In this document: positions 20,164 through 29,454 of the stretch, piece after piece
Layout: every line of letters begins with the position of its first letter
How positions within the stretch are numbered: position 1 is the stretch's first letter
Source of the DNA: CAWGMT01 sp963823675
GTDB lineage: Bacteria > Planctomycetota > Planctomycetia > Isosphaerales > Isosphaeraceae
DNA length: 64,000 nt
Assembly: GCA_963823675.1 (NCBI GenBank)
Contig: CAWGMT010000013.1
Span: forward strand, 248,001-312,000
Direction of reading: 5' to 3'
Made by a program: the position numbers and the translations under genes
The notes under the pieces: generated by a model
Told to the model about the DNA's origin: nothing
Seen by the model: only the letters and a program-made list of their open reading frames with translations
Databases searched by the model: none

Positions 20164-20864
20164 CTAAGCAGCGCCGCCTGGCTCGGCCGGGGGGGACGCT
20201 GGCTGGGGAGCCGGCAATAACTTCAATCGCGAGGCCGGGCCGGCCGCCGCCTCGGCCCGCCACCGGCGGCCAGCCAGCCGATCGAAGTACGCGATGGCGT
20301 ATCGCCAGGCCAACCACCCGCACACGGCAGGGGCGGCGATTCCGAGGGCACACGCGCCCAGCGCCCAGCGTGGTCCCTCGCCTCTGACGGGAGGGCGATG
20401 CCGAACCGCCAGACGGGACGCCTTGCCTGCCGGCCACGGGCACGCTGATCGCCGCTCACGAGCGTCCGTTGCGCCAACCGCAACCGTGCGATCGCCCCGA
20501 TCGTCAAGAACCCGGCTCCCAGGAGTTGCAGCGCGATCATCCGGCCGACGATGTAGCTAAGCTGCGCCCAGGAATTCAGCCCCGCGGCTAGATGGAAAGC
20601 CGCGATGATCGGGCTGCTGAGAACGAGCCACGCGTTCGCGGCTGCCACCGACTCGGGCATGTGGATGCCGAACCGGGGTAGGACGAACGCCAGGCTGAAC
20701 GGGCCGACGCACCAGGCCATTGCACCGAACAAGTACGCCGCCGTTGCCAAACGTATGTCCGGGGCCGCCACGGAAATCCAGATCGCCAGCGAGATCAGGA
20801 AGAGGAAGGACGACGTGAACCCAGCATAGCACAAAGCGATCAACCGCAGATCGATCCCGCCCAT
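20164..20864 (-). CDS. Membrane protein resembling the C-terminal half of an ABC-2 permease, one frameshift
   Basis: Four membrane helices are visible in the first frame: LIALCYAGFTSSFLFLISLA, AYLFGAMAWCVGPFSLAF, AWLVLSSPIIAAFHLAAG and LQLLGAGFLTIGAIARLR. The frame changes near 20430-20445. The next frame gives a further helix (WALGACALGIAAPAVCGWLA) and a basic tail ending at 20164. The pattern is like the last helices of planctomycete ABC-2 permeases, whose first half would be missing. The upstream end is a short start 160 bases from a group II intron. A truncated permease is likely, but a small complete membrane protein cannot be excluded. Confidence 0.5.
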
Positions 20865-21073
20865 CACTCAAGAACCAATGCGATGCGGTGGCATGCACCG
20901 CACAGCATATAAGTCGGCATTCCGACTTTCTGTTCCATCGCTACTCACGGGCCCAACGCGGCATAGCCGCAACCAACAGATCGGGGGACAGAGCCCCCTC
21001 CTACAACGGCGCAGCAGCACGTGCTTTTGATAGGGGTAGGAGGGACCGATTGGTTTCGGTCCCCCCTCCCTCC

Positions 21074-21106
21074 GAACCGTACAGGCGGATCTCCCGCATA
21101 CGGCTC
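21074..21106 (-). ncRNA. Group II intron domain V
   Basis: A 33-base hairpin. The strand begins GAGCCGTATGCGG and ends GTACGGTTC; the arms GAGCCGTA and GTACGGTTC pair with the usual G-T wobble. This is the catalytic core of the intron. Domain VI follows at ~21031-21070. Confidence 0.8.
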
Positions 21107-21202
21107 TCCAGTCAGTGGTATTTACCTCGAAGAGGATTGACACGCCAACCGATGGGCTGCTTTCAAGCTGTACAGTCCCAGGTCAGCAAAGTACGCATTT
21201 GG

Positions 21203-22453
21203 TCAGCGCTGATGATCCGAGCCACGACCACGCCCCCGTTTCTTCTGGCGTTTCCGGAGTATGCTTCTCAGCCTACCCCGGATCCAGCCGTCCAGTTCTG
21301 GGAACGTCGTTTTATAGCTGTGTTTGAAGTATTCAAACCAGCCCCGCAGCGTCGGGTTCAACGACCCGATGATCGCCGGAAGGCATTGCCCGTTGTTCCG
21401 CTTCGTCTTGGCTCGGATCGTATCCTTGAGCTTCTGGATGCTTTTGGTTCGCGGAAAGCGTTTGCCTTTGCGGAACCGATAGCCCAAGAACTCGAAGGAG
21501 TCGGTCGTTGCGTTGACGATCCGCGTCTTGGTCGGATGCAGCATGAGCCCGGCTTCCGCCGTCCATTCTTGCATCACCGCCAAGGCTCGCATCGCGTCTT
21601 CCGGGCTGCGACACAGGATCACGAAGTCATCCGCGTACCGCACCATCTCGAATCCCTCTTGGGCCATCTTGTGGTCCAGAGGGTTCAGATAGATATTACT
21701 GAGCAGCGGGCTGACAACAGCACCCTGGGGACTGCCCGTCTCGGGAGTCCATTCACGCAAGCCGTCCAGGACGCCTTGCTTGAGGAACGCCTCGATCAGG
21801 TTCAGTACCCGTCCGTCCGATACCTTCTGGCCCACCAGGGTCATCAGGCGATCGTGGGGAATCGTGTCGAAATAGCTCTTCAGGTCGGCATCGACGATGT
21901 AGGTGTACCCGGTCTTGAGCAGTCCGTCTACTCGACGCAGCGCGTCTTTGCATCCCCGTCCGGGGCGAAATCCGTAGCTGTGTTCGGCGAAGTCCCGCTC
22001 GAAAATCGGTTCCAGTACCATCCGAAGTGCCGTTTGGACCACCCGGTCTCGGACCGTCGGAATCCCCAGCGGCCGCTTCTCCTGACTCCCCGGCTTGGGG
22101 ATGTAGTGTCGGCGGATTGCCTGCGGACGGTAGCTTCCGTTCCGCAGTTGTTCGCTGAGTTTCCTCACTTCCTCGTCCAGGCGATCTCCAAACATCGTGG
22201 TCGTGACGTGATCAACCCCTGCGGACCCTTTGTTGGCGGCAACTTGACCGAACGCCGCTCGCAGAGTTCGCTCGGGGTGGATCTTGTCAATCAAGCTAAA
22301 CCATTTGCCTCCTTTGACCCCCTGTATGAGGGCTGTCAACATCCGCTCTGTCCAAACCGTTGGTTCGGTCCACGTCCAAGGACGCAGGAGCTCTCCGACG
22401 CGTTTAATCCTTTCGGATACTGCCTCCGGTTGGTTTTCCATCGGTTGGGTCAT
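21203..22453 (-). CDS. ltrA: Group II intron reverse transcriptase/maturase
   Basis: The start ATG at 22453 has AAGGTGG about seven bases upstream; a GTG at 22474 is an alternative. RT landmarks: NKGSAGVDHVT, RPLGIPTVRDRVVQ, YGFRPGRGCKDAL, DLKSYFDTIPHDRL, TGSPQGAVVSPLLSNIYL and the catalytic FEMVRYADDFVIL. The maturase X domain follows (FLGYRFRKGKRFPR ... NPTLRGWFEYFKHSY). The protein ends soon after with a basic tail and shows no HNH endonuclease. It would splice its host intron and copy it into DNA targets. About 417 residues, complete. Confidence 0.93.
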   Translation of the reverse strand: MTQPMENQPEAVSERIKRVGELLRPWTWTEPTVWTERMLTALIQGVKGGKWFSLIDKIHPERTLRAAFGQVAANKGSAGVDHVTTTMFGDRLDEEVRKLSEQLRNGSYRPQAIRRHYIPKPGSQEKRPLGIPTVRDRVVQTALRMVLEPIFERDFAEHSYGFRPGRGCKDALRRVDGLLKTGYTYIVDADLKSYFDTIPHDRLMTLVGQKVSDGRVLNLIEAFLKQGVLDGLREWTPETGSPQGAVVSPLLSNIYLNPLDHKMAQEGFEMVRYADDFVILCRSPEDAMRALAVMQEWTAEAGLMLHPTKTRIVNATTDSFEFLGYRFRKGKRFPRTKSIQKLKDTIRAKTKRNNGQCLPAIIGSLNPTLRGWFEYFKHSYKTTFPELDGWIRGRLRSILRKRQKKRGRGRGSDHQR

Positions 22454-23034
22454 TGCGTTTCCACCTTCCTGCACCCCTTGGCTCCCCCGGAGTTACCCGG
22501 CTTCTACGCTACTATGGGTGCTGTGACTCCTGGGTGGCTGGCTCTTCGACTCCCCGTGGAGTATGAACACCTGCTTTGGCGCCACCCAGGTCTCCCTGCG
22601 TTTTGTCATCGAAACTTCCGTTCATTCCGTCTCCAACCACCCCCCGTCGTCCCGACTGGTCTCTGGGGTTTTTCTCAGTCGGACTTACCGGACCACAGGC
22701 TGTGGCCGCCCTTTAGGGGCCGTGCGTCATTTGGGCTTCGCCTTTTCCCAGCAGGCTCGCCACGACGGATAGCCGAATCGAGTTCACTTGTGTTACGGAC
22801 TGAACGTTCACCTCCGGTTGCTCTCCACCCCGCCTCACGGCGACGCAGTTACCATTGGTTACGGGATGCCAGAGCATCCCGGCAAGGACTCCCACCTTGC
22901 AGAATCGATGCAGTTACAGGCGCACTAGGAGCCGGCTCCGTCCGGCGATCGCAAGATACGCGCATCTTGCCTAGAAGTTCAGCGGAAAGAATCTACGCCT
23001 TTTCCGGGACTTCGCCCCGAAAAAGTGGCCCCCT

Positions 23035-23112
23035 GCGGGGCAGCCGGCAGTCGGGAGACCTGTCCTTCGGTCCGGCAGCGGGCGGGGTCGGGAGACCCAC
23101 GCCCAACATCGA
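23035..23112. repeat. TCGGGAGACC palindromic repeat
   Basis: AGTCGGGAGACCTG, TTCGGTC, then GGCGGGGTCGGGAGACCC and CGCCCAACA. The same words, in the same order, occur inside the kinase gene at 40.3-40.5 kb, so this is a dispersed repeat family. It lies between the group II intron and the transposase fragment. Confidence 0.7.
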
Positions 23113-23357
23113 CAACAAGTTGTCGATGCGCGGCCCTGAAGGGCCTAATGCCGCCGTGCGCGCTGGCTCCGCATCCACGGCGGTTTGTGAAACACACGGC
23201 CGATGTCCGGATCGGCTCGCGCTCGGAGCCTCGTGCCGTTGTCAGGTCGCCCGGCATCCGCCCAGGTTGGGCACGCGCCGGAGGCCACGGCGCTCGGCGA
23301 CTTCTCTTTGGCGCTGGCGACCGGCCGCCAAGAAGCGGCCGGAGAGACGCCCCTTGC

Positions 23358-23490
23358 TCAGTACGGCTCCAGCCGCACCAGCACGTGCAGATGGTTATCG
23401 AGCACCGAGAACCCGGCAACCGCCGCCGAGAAGATTTGAGCACGTCGCGGGTAGCTGGGCGCTATCCTGAGTCGTTGGAACGAGGTCGGA
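23358..23490 (-). pseudogene. Y1 (HUH) transposase fragment
   Basis: On the minus strand a short open stretch reads RRAQIFSAAVAGFSVLDNHL, then HVLVRLEPY and stop at 23358. The NHLHVLV block is the HUH motif (His-hydrophobic-His) of IS200-like/REP-associated transposases. Both sides of the domain are missing, and the fragment adjoins the stop of the HigA-like gene. Confidence 0.5.
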
Positions 23491-23934
23491 TCAAATCGGG
23501 CCGAGGAACGAGGACGCGTTCACGCCGAAATACATCGATAAAGCCCTGATGTGCTCACGGGTCAGGTCGCGTTTGCCGTTCAGGACCAGCGACAGAACCG
23601 TTTTGCTGATGCCCGTGCCGCGGGCCACGTCGGCCTGCGTCGCCCCCTTCTCCTCCATGATGGAACGGAGCATCGTGGCGTCGCTGACTTTGGGCATTTC
23701 GATGTGTTCGTCTTCGTACCTCTCGATCAGGTCCCCCAGCACGTCGAGGTAATCGGACTCGGCTGCGGAGAGTTTGTCCCGATCGGTCAGTTCGTCGACG
23801 ACTCCTGACGCCGCGTCCAACTCGGCGTCGGTGCGAATCGGCCGGAGGGGAAACCGCCGGATCAGGGCCAGGTAAGCCGGGTCGATACCGCCGAGGACGG
23901 TGGTCCTACCCTTGGTTTTCCTGGACAACCTCAT
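23491..23934 (-). CDS. HigA-like XRE family regulator without an adjacent toxin
   Basis: The start ATG at 23934 has GAGGGTG just upstream. The N-terminal half (YLALIRRFPLRPIRTDAELD ... SDYLDVLGDLIERYEDEH) and the C-terminal helix-turn-helix (GATQADVARGTGISKTVLSL, then VLNGKRDLTREHI) are typical of HigA-type antitoxins. HigB toxins normally lie just upstream. No toxin-like frame is visible upstream (23935-24150), and downstream is only a transposase fragment. It could be an orphan antitoxin or a stand-alone repressor. Total 147 residues. Confidence 0.8.
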   Translation of the reverse strand: MRLSRKTKGRTTVLGGIDPAYLALIRRFPLRPIRTDAELDAASGVVDELTDRDKLSAAESDYLDVLGDLIERYEDEHIEMPKVSDATMLRSIMEEKGATQADVARGTGISKTVLSLVLNGKRDLTREHIRALSMYFGVNASSFLGPI

Positions 23935-24153
23935 CACCCTCGACAAGCTCCGGACGAAGAAGGCCGGCTGCGAAAACCCGCAGAAAATGGCTGTTTGAAA
24001 GCCGGACGGTCTCCACAGGAAGGCCAGGGGCAAGATGCCGATGGGCTCATCGTGGCTATTGCCCATCTTGTCAGCGGCCATTACTTTCAGCACGTCTAAG
24101 TTGTCATGGCGGTCGATTGCTTGGCGTCATTGCGATGAGTACAATCAGCAACG

Positions 24154-24678
24154 ATGCAGTCGCAAGAACAGAGTTCAAGTCGTCGTTGGCCTAGCGTGAT
24201 TGCCGCAATCAAAGGAAGCCTAGGGATCGCGGCGGCGGTGTTGTTCTGGGATGTTGCCAACGAAGGATCCTATATCTTCTCCCTGCTAATTTGCCCTCCG
24301 TGGTTTCTGATAAGCTTCGTCAAGAACATCATACAGCGTCCAGGATGGGCGATTGCCCTTCTTAGGGTTTCAATGCCGCTCTTGACTCTTGCGATTGCCT
24401 TCGGCAACGGCAACTTGCAGTGGAAAGTTTCAGACGCAAACGCCCAGCGAGTCATCAAGGCGTGTGAAGAGTTCCGAGTTGTCAACGGGCGACATCCGAG
24501 TAAGCTTGACGAACTTGTCCCCGAGTATCTCACTTCCGTCCCTCCTGCCAAGCATTGCATGATGGGCGTGTTCTCTTATCGCAACTCAGACGGCCATTGC
24601 ACGTTGTGGTGGACCCGATATGGATTTTATCGGAGGATTTATAATTTTGATGAAAATCGATGGAGCAATCTTGACTAG
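24154..24678 (+). CDS. Hypothetical membrane protein
   Basis: Intact, 174 residues. It has hydrophobic stretches at residues ~19-35 (GIAAAVLFWDVA), ~40-52 (FSLLICPPWFLIS) and ~65-85. A soluble C-terminal part follows, with AQRVIKACEEFRVVNGRHPS and LDELVPEYLTSVPPAKH. That last pattern (residues setting G-x-x-P before a loop and LVP-YL-x-x-P) recurs in many planctomycete and gamma-proteobacterial small membrane proteins of pseudopilin-like shape. The sequence is AT-richer than its neighbours, which suggests transfer. Function unknown. Confidence 0.7.
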   Translation: MQSQEQSSSRRWPSVIAAIKGSLGIAAAVLFWDVANEGSYIFSLLICPPWFLISFVKNIIQRPGWAIALLRVSMPLLTLAIAFGNGNLQWKVSDANAQRVIKACEEFRVVNGRHPSKLDELVPEYLTSVPPAKHCMMGVFSYRNSDGHCTLWWTRYGFYRRIYNFDENRWSNLD

Positions 24679-24951
24679 CAGGGCGGCGGCGCTGCGGAGG
24701 AACCCCTTGGAATTTAGCGTCGCTACCGGCGCCTGACTCCGCAGGTGAAGAGTCAGGCGGTGCTGGCGGTGTTCGGCTGACGCCGCCGGTCCGGCAGCAG
24801 CCCTTCCCGCTGAAACCTGGGCAAGTCATCGTGCGGTATGACCCACGACGCGTACTCGCCCCGTCTGCTTTGCTTCTTCACTGCTCGTATTCGTCCCGAA
24901 CGCGCGTACTCTGGCGGGCGGGCAGCGGTCTTTCCCGCCGGCGAGGAAATT

Positions 24952-25013
24952 CTTCTCCCTCTCGCCCCGCCGGGGAGAGGGTGGCCGAAGGCCGGGTGAG
25001 GGTCGGGACCGAC
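24952..25013. repeat. GGGTGGCCGAAGGCCGGGTGAGGG-type palindrome
   Basis: Inverted segments: CTCTCGCCCCGCCGGGGAGAG is followed by GGTGGCCGAAGGCC and GGGTGAGGGTC. GGCCGAAGGCC and CCCCGCCGGGG are internal palindromes. It is of a REP type seen in many bacterial chromosomes. Confidence 0.6.
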
Positions 25014-25129
25014 ACTTGAAATGGTGCGGGCGCTTTAATGAAAATTCAAAATCAGCGCAACACCAAAACTTACGCCTCGGGTTGGTAGCGGCGGCGGCCG
25101 CGTGCGGTACATATCGCTTGCGGGTCACC

Positions 25130-25187
25130 AGCAACTGACAACTGGCAATTGAGAACTGGCAACTGGCAACTGGCAACTGGCAACTTC
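25130..25187. repeat. Tandem CAACTGG/ACTGGCA repeat
   Basis: At least five imperfect copies of a 10-base unit (AACTGGCAAC family) lie just downstream of lgt. Such simple arrays frequently vary in copy number. Confidence 0.7.
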
Positions 25188-25189
25188 TT

Positions 25190-26026
25190 TCACCCGCCGG
25201 CCGCCCGCCGGTCGATATAACGCTCCTTCGGCAGCCTGTAGAGCCACGCCCAGTAAGCGAAGCCGCCGAACAACAGCAGAAAGCTGATATTCTGGGAGAT
25301 GGTAAATCCGGCGAAGAACGCGGGCTCGTCGTTGCGCAGGTACTCGATGAAGAATCGCGTGACGGGATAGGTGAGCATCAAGAGGCCCATCACCTCGCCG
25401 TCACGTCGACGCAGCGGATAGAAGGCCGTCAGCAAAAGCAGGATCACCAAGGCATCGAGCGCCGAGTAGAGTTGCGTCGGGTGAACGGGCAGCGATTGAA
25501 GCGCGCCTGGCGGGATCAACCCGAGGCTGACCTGCTGGCCCCAGGGAGGCGAATATCGGGGAAACGAGATCGCCCAGGGAAACTGGCAGATATCGCCGTA
25601 ACAGCAGCCGTTGAGAAAACAACCCAGCCGGCCGAACAGTGTCCCGACCGCGATCGACGGCGCCACCACGTCCAGGAATGGCCGCAGCGGAAACGGCTTG
25701 AAGTGGCGATAGACGAAAAACGCGATCGTCCCGCCCACAATGCCGCCGTAATAGACGACGCCCCCCTTCCAGTACTGGAGCCCGTCCCAGACCGACTTGA
25801 TTTCCACTCCCCAGTACTCGACGCAGTAAAAGAGCCGTGCGCCAATCATGCCGAAGAGGAAGAGCCAGAAGGCGATGTCAACGATGACCTCGGGGTCAAG
25901 CCGCTCGCGCTTGGCCCGCCAGCATGCCAGCCAGGTCGAGAAAACAAAGGCGAGCACAAGCATCGTGCCATAGCCGAAGACCTTGAGTCCACCGAAGATC
26001 GGAATGGTGAACAGGACCTGTTTCAC
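25190..26026 (-). CDS. lgt: Prolipoprotein diacylglyceryl transferase
   Basis: Intact, 278 residues, with seven or so membrane helices. The Lgt signature is GRLGCFLNGCCYG, preceded by the YWKGGVVYYGGIVGG block; ARLFYCVEYW and SLPVHPTQLYSALDAL are also characteristic. The enzyme transfers diacylglycerol from phosphatidylglycerol to the lipobox cysteine of exported prolipoproteins at the inner membrane. It is preceded by panC and a ferredoxin in the same direction (gap 23 bases), so the three probably form one transcript. Confidence 0.95.
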   Translation of the reverse strand: MKQVLFTIPIFGGLKVFGYGTMLVLAFVFSTWLACWRAKRERLDPEVIVDIAFWLFLFGMIGARLFYCVEYWGVEIKSVWDGLQYWKGGVVYYGGIVGGTIAFFVYRHFKPFPLRPFLDVVAPSIAVGTLFGRLGCFLNGCCYGDICQFPWAISFPRYSPPWGQQVSLGLIPPGALQSLPVHPTQLYSALDALVILLLLTAFYPLRRRDGEVMGLLMLTYPVTRFFIEYLRNDEPAFFAGFTISQNISFLLLFGGFAYWAWLYRLPKERYIDRRAAGG

Positions 26027-26049
26027 GAGCCTTCTTTACCTCCATGGTT

Positions 26050-26908
26050 TCATTCCGCCAGCAGCACGTTGTCGATCAGACGGGTCGAACCCACCCGAGC
26101 CGCTAGAAGCGCCATTGCCGGGCAACCTGTGCCGAGATCACTGAGCGGTTCCAGCGTGCGGGCATCGGCAACCTCGGCGTAGTCCAGCTTCACCGAGGCT
26201 TCCAATCCTACTGTCCCGACGAGGATTTGTCGAATCCGATCGGCCCGCCGCTCTCCGGCGAGGACCGCTTGCTTGGCGCGTGTTAGTGCGCGATGGAGCA
26301 CCGGGGCAGCCTGCCGCGGCCCTGGGCCCAGGAAGCGGTTGCGACTGCTCATCGCCAGCCCATCCGGCTCACGCACGGTCGGAGAGGTGCGGATGACCAG
26401 CGGGACGTGCAGATCCTCAACCATGCGCCGGATGAGAAGTTGTTGCTGATAGTCCTTCTGGCCAAAGATCGCCAGATCGGGGCCCACGATTTCGAAGAGC
26501 TTGAGGACCACGGTGGTAACGCCGCGAAAGTGGCCTGGGCGGCTGGCTCCCTCCAGCACGTCCGACAGGCCGGGCACCTCGACGAAGGTCAACCGCGTGC
26601 CATGAGGGTAAACGGTCGCTACGGTCGGGGCGAAGAACCAGGTCTACCCCGGCGTCGGCGCACTTCCGCAGGTCGTCGTCGAAAGTTCGGGGATACTTCG
26701 CGAGGTCCTCATTGGGCCCAAACTGCGTCGGATTCAAGAAGATCGACACCACGACCAGACCGGCTTCCCTCCGGCATTCCCTGACGAGCTCGACGTGACC
26801 GCCATGAAGCGCTCCCATGGTCGGTACCAGACCGATCCGCAGTCCCCGCCGGCGCCCCGCAGCCACGGCATGCCGGATTCCCTCGACCGACTCGACCACC
26901 TCAACCAC
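26050..26908 (-). CDS. panC: Pantothenate synthetase, one frameshift
   Basis: The N-terminal half reads GLVPTMGALHGGHVELVREC (HIGH motif) and VVVSIFLNPTQFGPNEDLAK. The C-terminal half has FVEVPGLSDVLEGASRPGHF, then FQ-like DLAIFGQKDYQQQLLIRRM, and SSRNRFL (KMSKS-like). They lie in different frames, with the change near 26600-26640 (the reading DLVLRPDRSDR... fails where DLVFAP... is expected). One base added or lost would restore a normal protein of ~285 residues. PanC condenses pantoate and beta-alanine with ATP in the last step of pantothenate synthesis. Confidence 0.9.
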
Positions 26909-27278
26909 GCTCTTCCCTCCGCGCCGCTTCCTGGCGATGAGGGCAGTCGGGATTGTTCAGACACGAGTCGGGAATCACCAGGTCGTTCAAGACTTCGCCC
27001 CCCAGGATCGTCTTGGCCACGATCCGAGGTACGTCCTCGACCGTCACCCGCCCGTACCAGATCCCTTGGGGATAGATGACCACCGTTGGACCGTGCTCGC
27101 ACTGCTCGAGGCAACCCGCGTGATTGGCTCGTGCCAAAAGACCGAATCCCGCGGCGTTTAACTCCTTTTTGAACGCTTTGCGCAACGCCTGACCGCCTTC
27201 AGGATCACAGCAGCCGCGGCGATGGCCGGCATCACGAACGTTGCCGCAAACAAAAATGTGATGTGTGAAAGCAGGCAT
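26901..27278 (-). CDS. Thioredoxin-like (2Fe-2S) ferredoxin
   Basis: The ATG at 27278 gives MPAFTHHIFVCGNVR, then GCCDPEGGQALRKAFKKEL, HAGCLEQCEHGPTVVIYPQG and WYGRVTVEDVPRIV. The cysteine spacing C-x(n)-CC, then C-x3-C, is that of the thioredoxin-fold [2Fe-2S] ferredoxins. Probably an electron carrier. The stop overlaps the panC start by 8 bases, so the pair is co-translated. Confidence 0.85.
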   Translation of the reverse strand: MPAFTHHIFVCGNVRDAGHRRGCCDPEGGQALRKAFKKELNAAGFGLLARANHAGCLEQCEHGPTVVIYPQGIWYGRVTVEDVPRIVAKTILGGEVLNDLVIPDSCLNNPDCPHRQEAARREERG

Positions 27279-27480
27279 AATTGATCCAAATGTTGGCGTA
27301 TCGGTTCTCGCCGAGAATCCGGCGTCAGGGCCGTCGATTATCGTACCATCTGGCGAGTGCGAAGGCATCAGGAATCATGCGCTCGAATCGGTGCGCTCTT
27401 GGCGTTATACTGCATGTAAGGACCGACTTGGTTTGATGATCCGGATTTCCGCCGGGTGACGGGAGGAATCGAATTCGACC

Positions 27481-28020
27481 ATGACCACGATGAAGCACTG
27501 CCTTCTCGTCGTCGACGACGAGCCCAACGTCTGTGATTCGGTGCATGACTTGCTGCGGCGCGAGTTCCGCGTGCTGAAGGCGACAAGCGCCGAGGAGGGC
27601 TATCGGATCATGCAGCAGGAGGAAGTGCATATCGTCATGACCGACCAGCGGATGCCACGGATCACGGGCGTCGAGCTGCTGTCCAAGGTGAAGGCGCGTC
27701 ATCCGCATGCGATCCGGATGCTATTCACGGGGTTCGCCGATCTGGAATCCATCGTGGCGGCGATCAACCAGGGGCACATTTTCCAGTTCCTCAAGAAGCC
27801 GTGGCAGCCGGAAGAGCTCATCATCGGGGTGCGCCAGGCCGCGGCCGAATACGATCGCCTGGAAACCGTGGCGATCGAGCGCGAGCAATTGCAGGAACAG
27901 GTCTTCGAGCTAGTGCGGCGGGTTTCGGCTCTGGAAGCCGAGGTGCAGCGGCTGAGGTCCCTGCCCTTCGGTCAGACAGCCTCCAGTTCGGCTGACGATC
28001 GCAGCGGGCGCGCATCTTGA
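27481..28020 (+). CDS. Response regulator with coiled-coil tail
   Basis: Intact, 179 residues. Residues ~5-125 are a receiver domain: LLVVDDEPNVCDSV, IVMTDQRMPRITG (phospho-acceptor Asp), LFTGFADLESIV and FQFLKKPWQPEELI (conserved Lys). A helical region with heptad-like LQEQVFELVRRVSALEAEV follows. No DNA-binding domain is visible. It is the first of a set of three signalling genes in the same direction, preceded by AGGAATC-like sequence. Confidence 0.9.
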   Translation: MTTMKHCLLVVDDEPNVCDSVHDLLRREFRVLKATSAEEGYRIMQQEEVHIVMTDQRMPRITGVELLSKVKARHPHAIRMLFTGFADLESIVAAINQGHIFQFLKKPWQPEELIIGVRQAAAEYDRLETVAIEREQLQEQVFELVRRVSALEAEVQRLRSLPFGQTASSSADDRSGRAS

Positions 28021-28103
28021 GCGCGGCGGCCTGGCGCAGCGCTCTTTTTGGCTTACCGGAGGGAGGATCATCGGACTCAATCGAGTAAGCCGGAGTGATC
28101 GGA

Positions 28104-29367
28104 ATGGCGGAGCGGCGGCACACATTACTGGTCGTGGATGACGAGGTGGACGTACTCGAGAGTCTGCGCCACCAGTTTCATCGCAAGTATCACGTGCTGA
28201 CTTCCAGCTCCGGGCCTGAAGCGATCGAGATCCTCACGAATCACGATGTCGACTTGATCCTGACCGACCAGCGGATGCCCGGCATGTCGGGCGATGTGTT
28301 CTTGCATCGGGCGCGCGCTAAAGCCCGACGCCATTCGCATGCTCTTTACCGGCTATGCCGATATCCAGGGCGTCATCAGGGCGGTCAACGAAGGGCAGAT
28401 CTTTCGCTATATCCTCAAGCCCTGGGATTCCTTCGAGCTCGAGGCGATCATCCGCCAGGGCGCGGAGCAGTACGACTTGCTCGTGGAGCGGCGCCGGCTG
28501 CTCGCGGAGCTTCAATCCGCCAATGAAGAGCTGGTGCGCGCCAATAACGAGCTCGCCCGGGCCGGTCAGATCAAGACGGCCTTCATCGAGGTGGCCAGCC
28601 ACGAGTTCAACACGCCGATCACTCTGGTCCTAGGTCTCACCGAGCTCTTGCGGCTCTCGAACGCCAACCGTCCGGACCAGGAACAGGAGATCCTCCGCCA
28701 GATCACGGCCAGCGGCCGGCAACTGTCGCGGCTGGTCACCAACATCCTCACCTTGCTTCGCGCCGACGATTTTCGCAAGACTCTCGAGCGCAAGGCCGTG
28801 GAGCTCGGCGAATTGATGGAACGAGTCCTCGACCAGGTCCGGCCACTCGCCGCGGTCCGCAACCTTCGGATTGCAACCAGAGTGGCCGAGGATCTCGGTT
28901 ATTTTGAGATTGACGCCGACAAGATCAGCGCGGTCCTCGTCAACCTGCTCACCAACGCGATCAAATTCACGCCGGACGGCGGCCTGATCGAGGTCTCCGC
29001 GCGAAACGACGGCTCCGAGGCGGCCGAGATCCGCGTCGAGGATCGTGGCGTCGGCTTGGATCCCGAGGCGATCAAACACCTGTTTCAACCGTTTTTCACC
29101 GAGCTTGACCCCAGCCGTCATTCGTCGGGGGACTTCGGTTTCTGCAAACGCGGCTTGGGCCTGGGCTTGACCATCGCCAAGCAATTCGTCGAAATGCATG
29201 GGGGATATATTTCGGCATCGAGCCGTGAGGGAGGAGGCACGCTGATTACCGTCCACCTGCCGAGACGGAGTCGCCCCGATCCTGAGGTCCGTGATCACGC
29301 GAATGCCGCGAGCCCGCCGGGCTCGGAGCAAGTCGCCGACGGGGCGGTACGGAGCGCCCCTTCTTGA
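28104..29367 (+). CDS. Receiver-histidine kinase hybrid, one frameshift
   Basis: The ATG at 28104 has GGAG 8 bases upstream. The N-terminal receiver (LLVVDDEVDVLESL, LILTDQRMPGMSGDVFLH) is split from its second half (DAIRMLFTGYADIQGVIRA, FRYILKPWDSFELEA) by a frame change near 28315. A helix leads to HisKA (IEVASHEFNTPITLVLG), then HATPase with N box (NLLTNAIKFTPDGG), G1 (EDRGVGLDPEA) and G2 (RGLGLGLTIAKQFVEM). It is cytoplasmic, with no membrane segment. The receiver at the N-terminus suggests a phosphorelay with the neighbouring regulators. Confidence 0.9.
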
Positions 29368-29454
29368 AACGCGGGGATCGGCAGCGGCCCTTCGCCTGCC
29401 GGACCGCTCGTTCGTGCTGCTCGATCAACTAGCTGCCAAGGGCGGGGATGCCGA

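Larger units (their letters stand above)
21030..22925 (-). mobile_element. Group II intron, complete
   Basis: Read on the minus strand, the intron begins GTGCGCC at 22925 and has the conserved early segment AAGGTGGGAGTCC. It encodes a reverse transcriptase/maturase, and ends with domain V (21074-21106: GAGCCGTATGCGG ... GTACGGTTC). Domain VI and the 3' end CCCCTAT follow, ending at 21030. Length is 1,896 bases. Both ends and the D5 match are clear, so the intron may be active. The upstream exon ends with a 12-base perfect palindrome (GGAGCCGGCTCC) followed by TA, which resembles the hairpin-linked insertion sites of some intron classes. The structural class was not determined. Confidence 0.85.
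24679..25189. other. Intergenic region with two repeat families
   Basis: No gene is visible in these ~510 bases. They hold a CCCTC/GGGTGAGGG palindrome (24952-25013) and a run of ACTGGCA units (25130-25187); both are listed separately. Confidence 0.6.

Noticed and set aside
20888..23470. An 860-residue open frame opposite the group II intron
   Set aside because: It runs antisense through intron RNA, the reverse transcriptase and repeats. It has no domain and no ribosome binding site.
25130..25187. CRISPR array
   Set aside because: The tandem units are only ~10 bases long with no spacers. No CRISPR or cas gene was seen anywhere in the window.
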